The position numbers and the translations under genes were made by a program. A stretch of DNA of 64,000 bases from Solirubrobacter sp963792915. Lineage in GTDB: Bacteria > Actinomycetota > Thermoleophilia > Solirubrobacterales > Solirubrobacteraceae. Location: positions 682,001-746,000 of the forward strand of contig CAWBYD010000008.1 of the NCBI GenBank assembly GCA_963792915.1. Direction: 5' to 3'. The notes below the pieces were generated by a model. That model made no database searches and was not told the DNA's origin. It worked only from the letters and a program-made list of their open reading frames with translations. This document shows, one piece after another, positions 33,796-42,660 of the stretch; position 1 is the stretch's first letter; each line of letters opens with the position of its first letter.

Positions 33796-34965
33796 TTGGG
33801 GCAGATCGGAATCGGGGTCGTCGGGCTCGGGTGGATGGGGCGCGTGCACACCGCGGCCTACCGCCGCGTGCTCGAGCACTTCCCACAGATCGGCGCGACG
33901 CCGCGCCTGGTGGTGGCCGCCGACATCAGCGAGGCGCGCCGCGCGCACGCCGAGCGCGTCGGCTTCGAGCGCACGGTCGCCGACTGGCGCGAGGTCCTCG
34001 CCGACCCCGAGGTGGACGCAGTCAGCATCACGCTCCCGAACGCCATGCACCGCGAGGTCGCGATCGCCGCGGCCGAGGCGGGCAAGCACGTGTGGGTGGA
34101 GAAGCCGGTCGGGCGCGGGCTCGCCGACACCGAGGCGGTCGCCGACGCCGTCCGCCGCGCCGGCGTGCTCAACGCCGTCGGCTTCTGCTACCGCTTCGCG
34201 CCCGCGGTCGCCCACGCCAAGGCGCTGATCGACGCGGGTGCGATCGGCGACGTCCGGCACTATCGCGCCGTCTTCCTCGCCGACTACGCCAACCGTCCGG
34301 ACACGGCCGCCTCCTGGCGCTTCAACCGCGCCGACGCCGGCTCGGGCGCGCTGGGTGACCTGCTGGCCCACGTCGTCGACCTCACGCATTTCCTCGTCGG
34401 CCCGATCGAGCGCCTGAGCGGCCGCACCGCGACGCTGATCGAGCGCCGCCCGGCCCAGCCGGCCGGCGAGGGCACGCACTTCTCGCGCGTGCGCAGCGAC
34501 CAGCTCGTCGACGTCGAGAACGAGGACTGGGCGAGCGCGCTGGTGGAGTTCGGCTCCGGCATCGTCGGCTCGCTCGAGACCAGCCGCGTGGTCGTCGGAC
34601 CGCACGCCGGGCTGCGCTTGGAGATCCACGGCACCCGCGGCGCGCTGGGGTGGGAGTTCGAGCGGATGAACGAGCTCGAGCGCTACCAGCTCGCCGACGA
34701 CGGCGCCGACGAGGGCTACATGCGCGTCGTCGCCGGCCCGCAGCACGGCGCCTTCGCGAAGTTCCAGCCCGGGGCCGGCGTGCCGATGGGCTACGACGAC
34801 CTGCGGGTGATCGAGGCCGCGAACTTCCTCGCCCAGATCCGCGACGGCGAGCAGCGCGCGCCCGGCCTGGACGACATGGTCGCGGCCGCGCGCGTGCTCG
34901 CGGCGCTCGAGCGCTCGAGCGAGTCCGGCGCGTGGGAGCCGGTGGCCGCGCGGGTGCCCGCATGA
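33796..34965 (+). CDS. Gfo/Idh/MocA-family oxidoreductase, inositol dehydrogenase-like
   Basis: 389 residues. NAD-binding motif IGIGVVGLGWMGRVHTAAY, then ITLPNAMHREVAIAAAEAGKHVWVEKPVGRG with the EKP dyad of the family, and SWRFNRADAGSGALGDLLAHVVDLTHFLVG with the catalytic Asp/His region. It probably oxidises an inositol isomer (myo or scyllo) at the head of the pathway. I use the TTG at 33796 because GGAGGAG (33783-33789) precedes it by 6 bp; a longer ATG start at 33739 would begin upstream of the operator. Overlaps the next gene by 4 bp. Confidence 0.9.
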   Translation: MGQIGIGVVGLGWMGRVHTAAYRRVLEHFPQIGATPRLVVAADISEARRAHAERVGFERTVADWREVLADPEVDAVSITLPNAMHREVAIAAAEAGKHVWVEKPVGRGLADTEAVADAVRRAGVLNAVGFCYRFAPAVAHAKALIDAGAIGDVRHYRAVFLADYANRPDTAASWRFNRADAGSGALGDLLAHVVDLTHFLVGPIERLSGRTATLIERRPAQPAGEGTHFSRVRSDQLVDVENEDWASALVEFGSGIVGSLETSRVVVGPHAGLRLEIHGTRGALGWEFERMNELERYQLADDGADEGYMRVVAGPQHGAFAKFQPGAGVPMGYDDLRVIEAANFLAQIRDGEQRAPGLDDMVAAARVLAALERSSESGAWEPVAARVPA

Positions 34966-35267
34966 CGCCGCTGGTGGCCAACGCGCCGCTCAGCTACGGC
35001 GCGTTCGAGATGACCGTCGACACCGACGTGCCGCTGCTGCTGGACTCCGGGCACCTGCGGGTCGCCGGCGGCGACCCGCGCACGGCGCTCGGCGACGGCG
35101 ACGTGGACCTCGCGGGGTTCTGTGCAGCCGTCGAGCGCACGGGATACGGTGGATGGGTGGTCGTGGAGCAGGACCGCGTGCTGGCCGACGCCAACGGCGC
35201 GTTCGGCGCAGCGGCCTCCGAGCAAGCCGCCAACCGCGCCTGGCTGCGGGAGCACGCGGGATGGTGA
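34962..35267 (+). pseudogene. Internally deleted IolE-type sugar-phosphate isomerase/dehydratase
   Basis: Continuous 101-codon frame in operon context (ATGA overlap upstream, 4-7 bp overlap with iolC). Three pieces of a ~270-residue TIM-barrel protein are joined: the N-terminal strand VANAPLSYGAFEMTV, then the DVPLLLDSGHLRVAGGDP segment (metal-binding Asp and His), then LGDGDVDLAGFCAAVERTGYGGWVVVEQDRVL and a C-terminal helix. About 140 and 40 residues that should lie between them, including the HxKD segment, are absent. IolE dehydrates 2-keto-myo-inositol; this product cannot form a full barrel. Confidence 0.72.
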
Positions 35268-36313
35268 CGTCAGAGGTGGATGGCCGATACGACCCCGCGA
35301 GTTCGCGGCGCGATGCCGCGGCGGAACGCGGGTCCGGCGAACTCTCCCAAGGATCGCCCTCTGGGCGATACGACGTGATCACCATGGGGCGGATCGGCGT
35401 CGACGTGTACCCGCTGCAGACCGGCGTGTCGCTGCGCCAGGTCTCGTCGTTCGGCAAGTACCTCGGCGGCAGCTCGAGCAACGTGGCGGTCGCGGCGGCG
35501 CGCTACGGGCGCCGGGTGGCGACGATCACGCGCACCGGGGAGGACCCGTTCGGGCTGTTCCTGCACGACGCGCTGCAGGGCTTCGGCGTCGACGATCGCT
35601 ATGTGACGGCGGTCCCCGGGCTGCCGACGCCGGTGACGTTCTGCGAGATCTTCCCGCCCGACGACTTCCCGCTGTATTTCTACCGCGAGCCGAAGGCGCC
35701 GGATCTCGAGATCGGAGCCGACGAGCTCGACTACGACGCGATCGCTCGCGCGCGCGTGTTCTGGGTCACGGTCACGGGGCTCTCGCAGGAGCCGTCGCGC
35801 AGCGCGACGCTGGCCGCGCTGCGCGCGCGCCGCGACGGGATCACGGTGCTCGATCTGGACTACCGGCCGATGTTCTGGCCCTCACGCGAGGAGGCGCGGC
35901 GCTGGGTGCAGGAGGCGCTGCCCCACGTGACGGTCGCGGTCGGCAACCTCGACGAGTGGGAGACCGCGGTGGGCACGCGCGAGCCCGAGCGGGCGGCGTC
36001 GACGCCGGGGCTCGAGCTCGCGGTCGTCAAGCAGGGCCCGCGCGGCGTGCTGGCGCGGCGCGGGGACGAGTGGACGCAGGCGCCGCCGGTGCCGGTCGAG
36101 GTCGTCAACGGGCTCGGCGCGGGCGATGCGTTCGGCGGCGCGTTGTGTCACGCGCTGCTGTCCGGCTGGTCGCTGGAGCGCGCCATGCGCTTCTGCAACG
36201 CGGCCGGGGCGCTCGTCGCCTCGCGCCTGGCCTGCGCCGATGCGATGCCCACCGAAGCGGAGGTCGAGGCGCTGCTCGCCCGCGCCGCACCGCACACGAG
36301 GGCGAGCGCATGA
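35261..36313 (+). CDS. iolC: 5-dehydro-2-deoxygluconokinase
   Basis: 350 residues, PfkB/ribokinase family. It phosphorylates 2-deoxy-5-keto-gluconate in inositol catabolism. Motifs: DVITMGRIGVDVYPLQTGVSL, FGKYLGGSSSNVAVAAARYGR, EDPFGLFLHDALQGFGVD, and the C-terminal NGLGAGDAFGGALCHALL with the catalytic Asp in GAGDAF. A 35-residue N-terminal extension precedes the conserved start; ATG 35261 and GTG 35264 are equally possible. Overlaps iolB by 4 bp. Confidence 0.94.
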   Translation: MVTSEVDGRYDPASSRRDAAAERGSGELSQGSPSGRYDVITMGRIGVDVYPLQTGVSLRQVSSFGKYLGGSSSNVAVAAARYGRRVATITRTGEDPFGLFLHDALQGFGVDDRYVTAVPGLPTPVTFCEIFPPDDFPLYFYREPKAPDLEIGADELDYDAIARARVFWVTVTGLSQEPSRSATLAALRARRDGITVLDLDYRPMFWPSREEARRWVQEALPHVTVAVGNLDEWETAVGTREPERAASTPGLELAVVKQGPRGVLARRGDEWTQAPPVPVEVVNGLGAGDAFGGALCHALLSGWSLERAMRFCNAAGALVASRLACADAMPTEAEVEALLARAAPHTRASA

Positions 36314-37071
36314 ATTACACCCGACTGCGGATCGTCGAGCTGGCCGGGACCGAGCGCTTCGACACCGGCGGCGACGAGCTGATCGTGCTGCCGCTGAGCG
36401 GCTCGTGCACGGTGGCGATCGACGGCGAGACGTTCGCGCTCGAGGGCCGAACAAGCGTCTTCGATGCGGTCACGGACTTCGTGTACGCGCCGCGCGACGC
36501 GCACGTCGAGATCACCGGTGAGGGGCGGTTCGCGCTTCCCGCCGCGGCGGCGAGTCGCCGGCTCAAGCCGCGCTACGGCGCCGCCGGTGAGGTGCCGGTC
36601 GAGCTGCGCGGTGCCGGCAGCGCGAGCCGCCAGGTCAACAACTTCTGCTCGCCCGAGGCGTTCGAGGCCGACGCGCTGATCGCCGTCGAGGTGCTCACGC
36701 CGGGCGGCAACTGGAGCTCCTACCCGCCGCACAAGCACGACGAGGACGTCCCCGGCGTCGAGGTGGCGCTGGAGGAGATCTATTACTTCGAAGTGGCCCG
36801 CGGGGGGTTTGCCTTCCAGCGCGTGTACGGGAGGATGGACCTGCTCAGGGAGGTCCGCACCGGCGACACGATCGAGATGCCGCACGGCTACCACGGCCCG
36901 TCGATGGCCGCGCCAGGCTATGACCTGTACTACCTGAACGTGATGGCGGGGCCGGGGGAGCGCGCGTGGCGCTTCACCGACGACCCGGAGCACGCCTGGA
37001 TCCGCGGCACGTGGGCGGACCAGGAACTCGACCCGCGGGTGCCGATGACGTCGGCGAGGAGACACGCATGA
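36310..37071 (+). CDS. iolB: 5-deoxy-glucuronate isomerase
   Basis: 253 residues, double cupin. It converts 5-deoxy-glucuronate to 2-deoxy-5-keto-gluconate. The metal cupin is WSSYPPHKHDEDVPGVEVALEEIYYFEV (two His, Glu), followed by HGYHGPSMAAPGYDLYYLNVMAGP with the fourth ligand. The ATG overlaps the iolC stop and the stop overlaps iolD by 4 bp. Confidence 0.95.
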   Translation: MNYTRLRIVELAGTERFDTGGDELIVLPLSGSCTVAIDGETFALEGRTSVFDAVTDFVYAPRDAHVEITGEGRFALPAAAASRRLKPRYGAAGEVPVELRGAGSASRQVNNFCSPEAFEADALIAVEVLTPGGNWSSYPPHKHDEDVPGVEVALEEIYYFEVARGGFAFQRVYGRMDLLREVRTGDTIEMPHGYHGPSMAAPGYDLYYLNVMAGPGERAWRFTDDPEHAWIRGTWADQELDPRVPMTSARRHA

Positions 37072-38909
37072 GACTGACGGTCGCCCAGGCCCTGATCCGC
37101 TTCCTCAGTGTCCAGTACTCAGAGCGCGACGGGCTCGAGCAGCGGCTGATTCCGGGGTGCTTCGGGATCTTCGGGCACGGCAACGTGGCCGGCGTCGGCC
37201 AGGCGCTGCTCGAGGAGGCCGACGCGATGCCGTACTACCACGTGCGCAACGAGCAGGCGATGGTGCACGCCGCGGCGGGCTACGCGCGGATGAAGAACCG
37301 GCTCCAGACGCTGGCGTGCACGTCGAGCATCGGCCCGGGCGCGACGAACATGGTCACGGGCGCCGCGCAGGCCACCATCAACCGCGTGCCGGTCCTGCTC
37401 CTGCCCGGCGACGTATTCGCGACGCGCGCGCCCGGCACCGTCCTGCAGGAGCTCGAAGACCCCACGACGTACGCCAGCACCGTCAACGACACGCTGCGCC
37501 CGGTCTCGCGCTACTGGGACCGGATCGAGCGGCCCGAGCAGCTCGCGCCCGCGCTGCTGCGCGCGATGCGGACCCTGACCGACCCCGCCGACACCGGCAC
37601 GGTGACGCTCTGCCTGCCGCAGGACGTGCAGGCCGAGGCATACGACTGGCCGGCGGAGCTGTTCGACCGGCGCGTCTGGCGCGTCCGCCGGCCCGTGCCC
37701 GAGCCGGCGCTCGTGGAGGAGGCGGCCGACCTGATCCGCGGCGCCAGGTGCCCGCTGATCGTCGCCGGCGGCGGGACGATCTACTCCGAGGCGACGGACG
37801 CGCTGGCGGCGCTCGCCGAGGCGACCGGGATCGGCGTCGGCGAGACGCAGGCCGGCAAGGGCTCGCTGCGCTACGACCATCCGCAGGCGCTCGGCGCGAT
37901 CGGCGCCACCGGGACCACGGCGGCCAACGCCGTCGCCCGCGAGGCCGACGTCGTGCTCGGCGTGGGGACGCGCTGGAGCGACTTCACGACCGCGAGCCGC
38001 ACCGCGTTCCAGAACCCCGGAGTGCGCTTCGTCAACCTCAACGTCGCGCCGATCGACTCGATCAAGCACGCCGGGCTGCCGCTGTTGGCCGACGCGCGGC
38101 TCGGGCTCGAGGCGCTGGCCGAGGCGCTCGAAGGCGCCTCGTTCGAGACCCCCGCCAACGACTGGGACGCGGTCGTCGAGCGCGCCTACACGCTCGGGAA
38201 CGGGCCGCTGCCTGCCCAGAGCGAGGTGATCGGCGCTGTCAACCGCGTCTCCGGGCCGCGCGACGTCGTCGTGTGCGCCGCGGGGTCGATGCCGGGCGAT
38301 CTGCACAAGCTGTGGCGCACGCGCGATCCGAAGGGCTACCACGTCGAGTACGGCTACTCGACGATGGGCTACGAGATCGCCGGCGGGCTGGGCGTGAAGA
38401 TGGCCGCGCCGGACCGCGAGGTGTTCGTGCTGGTCGGCGACGGCTCGTACCTGATGATGGCCCAGGAGATCGTCACCGCCGTCGCCGAGGGCGTCAAGCT
38501 CACGATCGTGCTGGTCCAGAACCACGGCTACCAGTCGATCGGCGCGCTTTCGGAGTCCGTCGGCTCCCAGCGCTTCGGCACCCGGTATCGCTTCCGCGGC
38601 ACGGACACGATCCTGCCCGTCGACCTGGCCGCCAACGCGGCGAGCCTCGGCGCGCGCGCGCTCGACACGTCGACGATCGCCGACTTCGAGGCCGCGCTGC
38701 GCGAGGCCGCGGCCAGCGACGTGACGACCGTCGTGCAGGTGCACACGGACCCCGGCGTCGACGCGCCCGGCTCGGAGTCCTGGTGGGACGTGCCGGTGTC
38801 GGAGGTCGCGGCGCTCGAGTCCACGCGCCGCGCGCGCGCCGGCTACGAGGCGGGGAAGACCCGCCAGAAGACGTACCTGAAGACCCCTGAAACCGTGAGG
38901 ACCCAGTGA
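37068..38909 (+). CDS. iolD: 3D-(3,5/4)-trihydroxycyclohexane-1,2-dione hydrolase
   Basis: 613 residues, thiamine-diphosphate enzyme that opens the ring of the inositol-derived dione. The N-terminal domain has LTVAQALIRFLSVQYSERDG, CFGIFGHGNVAGVGQALLE, YYHVRNEQAMVHAAAGYARM and SSIGPGATNMVTGAAQATINR; the C-terminal ThDP domain has VLVGDGSYLMMAQEIVTAV and LVQNHGYQSIGALSESVG. ATG at 37068 is preceded by GAGGAG and overlaps the iolB stop. Normal length for the family. Confidence 0.96.
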   Translation: MRLTVAQALIRFLSVQYSERDGLEQRLIPGCFGIFGHGNVAGVGQALLEEADAMPYYHVRNEQAMVHAAAGYARMKNRLQTLACTSSIGPGATNMVTGAAQATINRVPVLLLPGDVFATRAPGTVLQELEDPTTYASTVNDTLRPVSRYWDRIERPEQLAPALLRAMRTLTDPADTGTVTLCLPQDVQAEAYDWPAELFDRRVWRVRRPVPEPALVEEAADLIRGARCPLIVAGGGTIYSEATDALAALAEATGIGVGETQAGKGSLRYDHPQALGAIGATGTTAANAVAREADVVLGVGTRWSDFTTASRTAFQNPGVRFVNLNVAPIDSIKHAGLPLLADARLGLEALAEALEGASFETPANDWDAVVERAYTLGNGPLPAQSEVIGAVNRVSGPRDVVVCAAGSMPGDLHKLWRTRDPKGYHVEYGYSTMGYEIAGGLGVKMAAPDREVFVLVGDGSYLMMAQEIVTAVAEGVKLTIVLVQNHGYQSIGALSESVGSQRFGTRYRFRGTDTILPVDLAANAASLGARALDTSTIADFEAALREAAASDVTTVVQVHTDPGVDAPGSESWWDVPVSEVAALESTRRARAGYEAGKTRQKTYLKTPETVRTQ

Positions 38910-40399
38910 GCACCGTTCAGCTCGAGACCATCCAGCACCGGATCGCCGGAGCGGCGACGACCGGTTCCTCGACCCGCACCGCTCCCGTCTACGACCCCGC
39001 GACCGGCCACGAGCAGCGTGAGGTGCTGCTGGCCGAGCCGGCCGACGTCGATGCCGCCGTCCAGGCCGCCAAGCGGGCGTTCGCCTCGTGGAGCGACGTC
39101 TCGATCACGCGCCGCGCGCGCGTCATGTTCCGCTTCCGCGAGCTGATCGTGGAGCACACGGACGAGCTGGCCCGGATCATCAGCGCCGAGCACGGCAAGA
39201 CGTTCGACGACGCCAAGGGCGAGGTCGTGCGCGGGATGGAGGTGGTCGAGTTCGCGTGCGGGATCGCGCAGCTGACCAAGGGCGAGTTCTCCGACCAGGT
39301 CTCGGGCGGCGTGGACCTGCACAGCTTCCGCCAGCCGCTCGGGGTGTGCGCGGGGATCACGCCGTTCAACTTCCCGATCATGGTCCCGCTGTGGATGCAC
39401 CCGATCGCGATCGCGACCGGCAACACGTTCGTGCTCAAGCCGTCCGAGCGCGACCCGAGCGTGTCGAACTCGATCGCCGAGCTGTACGCGCAGGCGGGCC
39501 TGCCCGACGGCGTGTTCAACGTCGTGCACGGCGACAAGGTCGCGGTCGACGCGCTGCTCGACCACCCGGACGTCGCGGCGATCAGCTTCGTCGGCTCGAC
39601 GCCGATCGCGCGCTACATCCACGAGCGCGGCTCGGCGGCCGGCAAGCGCGTGCAAGCGCTCGGCGGGGCCAAGAACCACGCCGTCGTGATGCCCGACGCC
39701 GACCTCGACTTCGCCGCCGACCACCTGACCGCGGCCGGCTACGGCTCGGCCGGGCAGCGGTGCATGGCGATCAGCGTCGCCGTCGCGGTCGGCGACGCCG
39801 CCGACGAGCTCGTCGAGCGCCTGCGCGAGAAGGCGCTGGCGGTGAAGGTCGGTCCCGGCCTCGAGCCCGACTCGGAGATGGGTCCGGTCGTGACCGGCGC
39901 GTCTCGGAACCGGATCGCCGGCTACATCGCCGCCACCGAGGCCGACATCGTGGTCGACGGCCGCGAGCTCGAGATCGAGGGCGACGGCTTCTGGGTCGGC
40001 CCGACGCTGCTCGACAACGTCAGCACCGACATGCCCGTCTACACCGACGAGATCTTCGGCCCCGTGCTGTCGGTCGTGCGCGTCCCCACGCTCGACGCGG
40101 CGATCGACCTGATCAACGCCAACTCGTTCGCCAACGGCACCGCGATCTTCACCAACTCCGGCCAGGCGGCGCGAACGTTCCAGCGCCGGATCGAGGTCGG
40201 CATGATCGGCGTCAACGTGCCGATCCCGGTCCCGATGGCGTTCTACAGCTTCGGCGGCTGGAAGGACTCGCTGTTCGGCGACCACCACATCCACGGCCCG
40301 GAGGGCGTCAGGTTCTACACGCGCGCCAAGGTCGTCACCACCCGCTGGCCCGAGGACCTCTCGGAGGCCGGCCACCTCAACTTCCCGACGGCGAGCTGA
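38906..40399 (+). CDS. iolA: CoA-acylating methylmalonate-semialdehyde dehydrogenase
   Basis: 497 residues (mmsA/iolA). It converts malonate or methylmalonate semialdehyde to acetyl- or propionyl-CoA at the end of the inositol pathway. Motifs: ITPFNFPIMVPLWMHPIAIA, SFVGSTPIARYIHERG, LGGAKNHAVVMPDADLD, and the catalytic Cys in GSAGQRCMAIS, with EIFGPVLSVVRV and FGGWKDSLFGDHHIHG typical of MMSDH. GTG start overlapping the iolD stop (GTGA). Confidence 0.96.
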   Translation: MSTVQLETIQHRIAGAATTGSSTRTAPVYDPATGHEQREVLLAEPADVDAAVQAAKRAFASWSDVSITRRARVMFRFRELIVEHTDELARIISAEHGKTFDDAKGEVVRGMEVVEFACGIAQLTKGEFSDQVSGGVDLHSFRQPLGVCAGITPFNFPIMVPLWMHPIAIATGNTFVLKPSERDPSVSNSIAELYAQAGLPDGVFNVVHGDKVAVDALLDHPDVAAISFVGSTPIARYIHERGSAAGKRVQALGGAKNHAVVMPDADLDFAADHLTAAGYGSAGQRCMAISVAVAVGDAADELVERLREKALAVKVGPGLEPDSEMGPVVTGASRNRIAGYIAATEADIVVDGRELEIEGDGFWVGPTLLDNVSTDMPVYTDEIFGPVLSVVRVPTLDAAIDLINANSFANGTAIFTNSGQAARTFQRRIEVGMIGVNVPIPVPMAFYSFGGWKDSLFGDHHIHGPEGVRFYTRAKVVTTRWPEDLSEAGHLNFPTAS

Positions 40400-41427
40400 T
40401 GGCGGTTCGCGTAGGGGTGATCGGTGCGGGGCTGATGGGCTCGACCCATGCCCGCATCCTCAGCGCCGCGGTGTCGGGCGCCGAGCTGGCGGCGATCTCC
40501 GACCCGCTGCGCGACGCCGCCGAGCGGGTCGCCGCCGAGGTCGGGCTCAACACGATCTACGAGGACGCGCGCGAGCTGATCGCCGATCCCGACGTCGACG
40601 CGGTGATCGTCGCGTCGCCGGCGGTCACGCACGAGCCGTTCACGCTGGCGGCGCTCGAGCTGGGCAAGCCCGTCCTGTGCGAGAAGCCGCTGGCCCCCGA
40701 CGCCGATGCCGCGCTGCGGATGGTGGAGGCCGAGGCGGCGCTCGGGCAGCGACTGGTCACGCTCGGCTTCATGCGCCGCTACGACCCGGCCTACGTGGAC
40801 CTCAAGGCGCGGCTGGACGCCGGCGTGATCGGGCGCCCGCTGATGGTCCACTGCGTCCACCGCAACCCGCGCGTGCACGACGACTTCGACTCGGCGAAGA
40901 TCATCACCGACACCGTCGTGCACGAGATCGACGTGACGCGCTGGCTGCTCGACCAGGAGATCGTGCGCTGCACGGTGCTGACGCCGCGTCCCAGCGGCGA
41001 GGCGCCGGCGGGCGTGCGCGACCCCCAGCTGGTGCTGCTGGAGACCGCCGACGGCGCGCTGGTGGACGTGGAGGCGTTCGTCAACGCGCGCTACGGCTAC
41101 GACGTCCGCTGCGAGGCGGTGGGGGAGCGCGGGACGCTCGCGCTCGCGCCGCCCTCGACCGTCGTCGTGAACAGCGCACAGGGCGCCACGCTCGAGGTCC
41201 CGGCCGGCTTTCAGCAGCGCTTCGGCACGGCGTACCTGCACGAGCTCCAGGCCTGGGTCTCGGCGCTCGCGCTCGGCGAGGAGCCGCCACCCGCGACCGC
41301 GTGGGACGGCTACGCGGCCGCCGCGGTCTCCGAGGCCGCCGTCACCGCGCTGCAGACCGGGACGCCGACCGCGGTGCGGCTCGCCGCGCGCCCGGAGCTC
41401 TACGAGACGGAGGCGCTCGCGGCCTAG
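40399..41427 (+). CDS. iolG: Inositol 2-dehydrogenase
   Basis: 342 residues, Gfo/Idh/MocA. RVGVIGAGLMGSTHARIL, then VIVASPAVTHEPFTLAAL, PVLCEKPLAPDADAALRMVE (EKP), VTLGFMRRYDPAYVDLKARL and ITDTVVHEIDVTRWLLD with the catalytic Asp/His. These match IolG, which oxidises myo-inositol to 2-keto-myo-inositol. It is the second dehydrogenase of the operon. Start overlaps the iolA stop by one base pattern (TGATG). Last gene before the Fur-like regulator. Confidence 0.92.
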   Translation: MAVRVGVIGAGLMGSTHARILSAAVSGAELAAISDPLRDAAERVAAEVGLNTIYEDARELIADPDVDAVIVASPAVTHEPFTLAALELGKPVLCEKPLAPDADAALRMVEAEAALGQRLVTLGFMRRYDPAYVDLKARLDAGVIGRPLMVHCVHRNPRVHDDFDSAKIITDTVVHEIDVTRWLLDQEIVRCTVLTPRPSGEAPAGVRDPQLVLLETADGALVDVEAFVNARYGYDVRCEAVGERGTLALAPPSTVVVNSAQGATLEVPAGFQQRFGTAYLHELQAWVSALALGEEPPPATAWDGYAAAAVSEAAVTALQTGTPTAVRLAARPELYETEALAA

Positions 41428-41437
41428 ACTCGGGGGT

Positions 41438-41869
41438 ATGGCGTGGACCGATCTCGCGCACGAGCGGCTGGCGAGCACGGGCTACCGGCGCGGCGGCGGC
41501 CGCAGCGCGGTGATCGACCTCCTGGACCGCCAGGAATGCGCGCTGTCGGCCCAGGAAATCGAGGATGCACTGCGCGCGGGGGACCGCAAGGTCGGCCGCG
41601 CGACGGTCTACCGCGTGCTCGAGCAGCTCGACGGCCTCGGGCTCGTGTCGCGCGTCGAGATCGGCGACGGGGTCGCCCGCTACGAGACCGTCCTGCCCGA
41701 CAGCGGCGAGCACCACCACCACCTCGTCTGCGACGCCTGCGGCAAGCTCATCCCGTTCGTCGACGACGAGCTCGAGCGGGCGATCCGGCGCGTCGCCCGG
41801 CGCGAGGACTTCGCGGTCGACGACCACGACGTGACGCTCCACGGCGCCTGCGCCGACTGCGCGCGTTAG
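41438..41869 (+). CDS. Fur-family transcriptional regulator
   Basis: 143 residues. DNA-binding domain RRGGGRSAVIDLLDRQECALSAQEIEDALRAGDRKVGRATVYRVLEQLDGLGLV, then HHHHLVCDACGKLIPF and C-terminal HGACADC: two CxxC pairs of the structural zinc site and a His-rich regulatory site. It could sense iron, zinc or peroxide; not distinguishable here. It starts 10 bp after iolG, so may be co-transcribed with the inositol operon, or have a promoter inside iolG. Confidence 0.93.
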   Translation: MAWTDLAHERLASTGYRRGGGRSAVIDLLDRQECALSAQEIEDALRAGDRKVGRATVYRVLEQLDGLGLVSRVEIGDGVARYETVLPDSGEHHHHLVCDACGKLIPFVDDELERAIRRVARREDFAVDDHDVTLHGACADCAR

Positions 41870-41944
41870 CGGTTCGCAACCATCTCAACTGGGGCTAAAG
41901 CCGTGTGTGCGATCGGCCGACAGATGTACTAGGTCGAAGAACTC

Positions 41945-42047
41945 GGTAGCGCCCCGGACAAGGCACCCCCGCTGCGAGGCGGGTCCGCAAAGTCACGGAG
42001 CTCCACGACGGAGCTAGCCGGATCGCCGAAGGGTCAAGGGAGCTACC
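41945..42047 (+). promoter_or_regulatory. c-di-GMP-I (GEMM-I) riboswitch
   Basis: P1 closes between GGTAGC (41945-41950) and GCTACC (42042-42047). Inside are a CCCGC-TGCGAG-GCGGG hairpin (41968-41983), the hallmark GTCCGCAAAGTCACGG, a second perfect hairpin AGCTCC-ACGAC-GGAGCT (41999-42015) and AGCCGGATCGCCGAAGG, matching the GEMM-I aptamer core order. The downstream gene is a secreted CAP-domain protein. The P1 3' strand can alternatively pair across the Shine-Dalgarno, suggesting translational control. Not a cobalamin or c-di-AMP pattern. Confidence 0.88.
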
Positions 42048-42071
42048 CCCGGATGTAGTCGGAGGTCTCCC

Positions 42072-42611
42072 ATGCGCCATTTCGCGCGTCGTTTCACTGT
42101 CACGTCCCTGCTCGCCGTCGCCACCGCCGCCGCCGCTCCGGGCGCCGCCGGCGCCGCCGAGTGCACCGGCGCCGACACCGCTCCGGCGCAACTGGGCGCC
42201 GGCGCCAATCACGTCACGCTGTGCCTGCTCAACCGCGAGCGCCGCTCCCACGGCCTGCGCGCGTTCAAGCTCGACCGCAAGCTCAGCCGCGCCGCCGTCG
42301 GCCACTCGGTCGACATGGTGGCCAACCACTACTTCGACCACAACTGCCGGTCCGGCGCGAACTTCAGCCACCGCATCCGGCAGGCCGGTTGGATGAACGG
42401 CCGCCGCTCCTGGACCATCGGCGAGAACATCGGCTGGGGCGTCGGCGCGCTCGCCACGCCGCGGGCCATGGTCGACGCCTGGATGCACTCGGCCGACCAC
42501 CGCGCGAACATCCTCGCCCGCCAGTTCCGCATGATCGGCGTGGGGGTCGCGTCCGGGTCGCCGAACGGCGACGCCAGCGGCGCGACCTACAGCACCGACT
42601 TCGGCGGCTGA
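42072..42611 (+). CDS. Secreted CAP-domain (SCP/PR-1-like) protein
   Basis: 179 residues. Signal peptide through about residue 29 (LLAVATAAAAPGAAGA). The CAP domain shows CLLNRERRSHGLRAFKLDRKLSRAAVGHSVDM, HYFDHNC, FSHRIRQAGW, GENIGWG and HSADHRANIL, with paired cysteines. CAP proteins are extracellular; bacterial ones are linked to envelope and biofilm functions but the activity is generally unknown. GGAGG at 42061-42065 is 6 bp before the ATG and lies inside the riboswitch expression platform, so expression should follow c-di-GMP. Confidence 0.92.
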   Translation: MRHFARRFTVTSLLAVATAAAAPGAAGAAECTGADTAPAQLGAGANHVTLCLLNRERRSHGLRAFKLDRKLSRAAVGHSVDMVANHYFDHNCRSGANFSHRIRQAGWMNGRRSWTIGENIGWGVGALATPRAMVDAWMHSADHRANILARQFRMIGVGVASGSPNGDASGATYSTDFGG

Positions 42612-42620
42612 GCGCCGATT

Positions 42621-42636
42621 GGGGCGCACGCGCCCC
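42621..42636 (+). terminator. GC hairpin after the CAP gene
   Basis: GGGGCGC-AC-GCGCCCC lies 9 bp after the stop and is followed by TGTATCTT, a weak U-run. Plausible intrinsic terminator. Confidence 0.55.
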
Positions 42637-42660
42637 TGTATCTTCGTACTCTCGGAGGTC

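Noticed and set aside
37119..38744. Long minus-strand open frame opposite iolD
   Set aside because: Composition is a mirror of the sense gene, no family motif, no start signal. iolD is certain.
41945..42047. Cobalamin or ydaO (c-di-AMP) riboswitch
   Set aside because: No GCCACTG B12 box and no ydaO GGGGAACCC-type core; the CGCAAAG...AGCCGG order fits GEMM-I.
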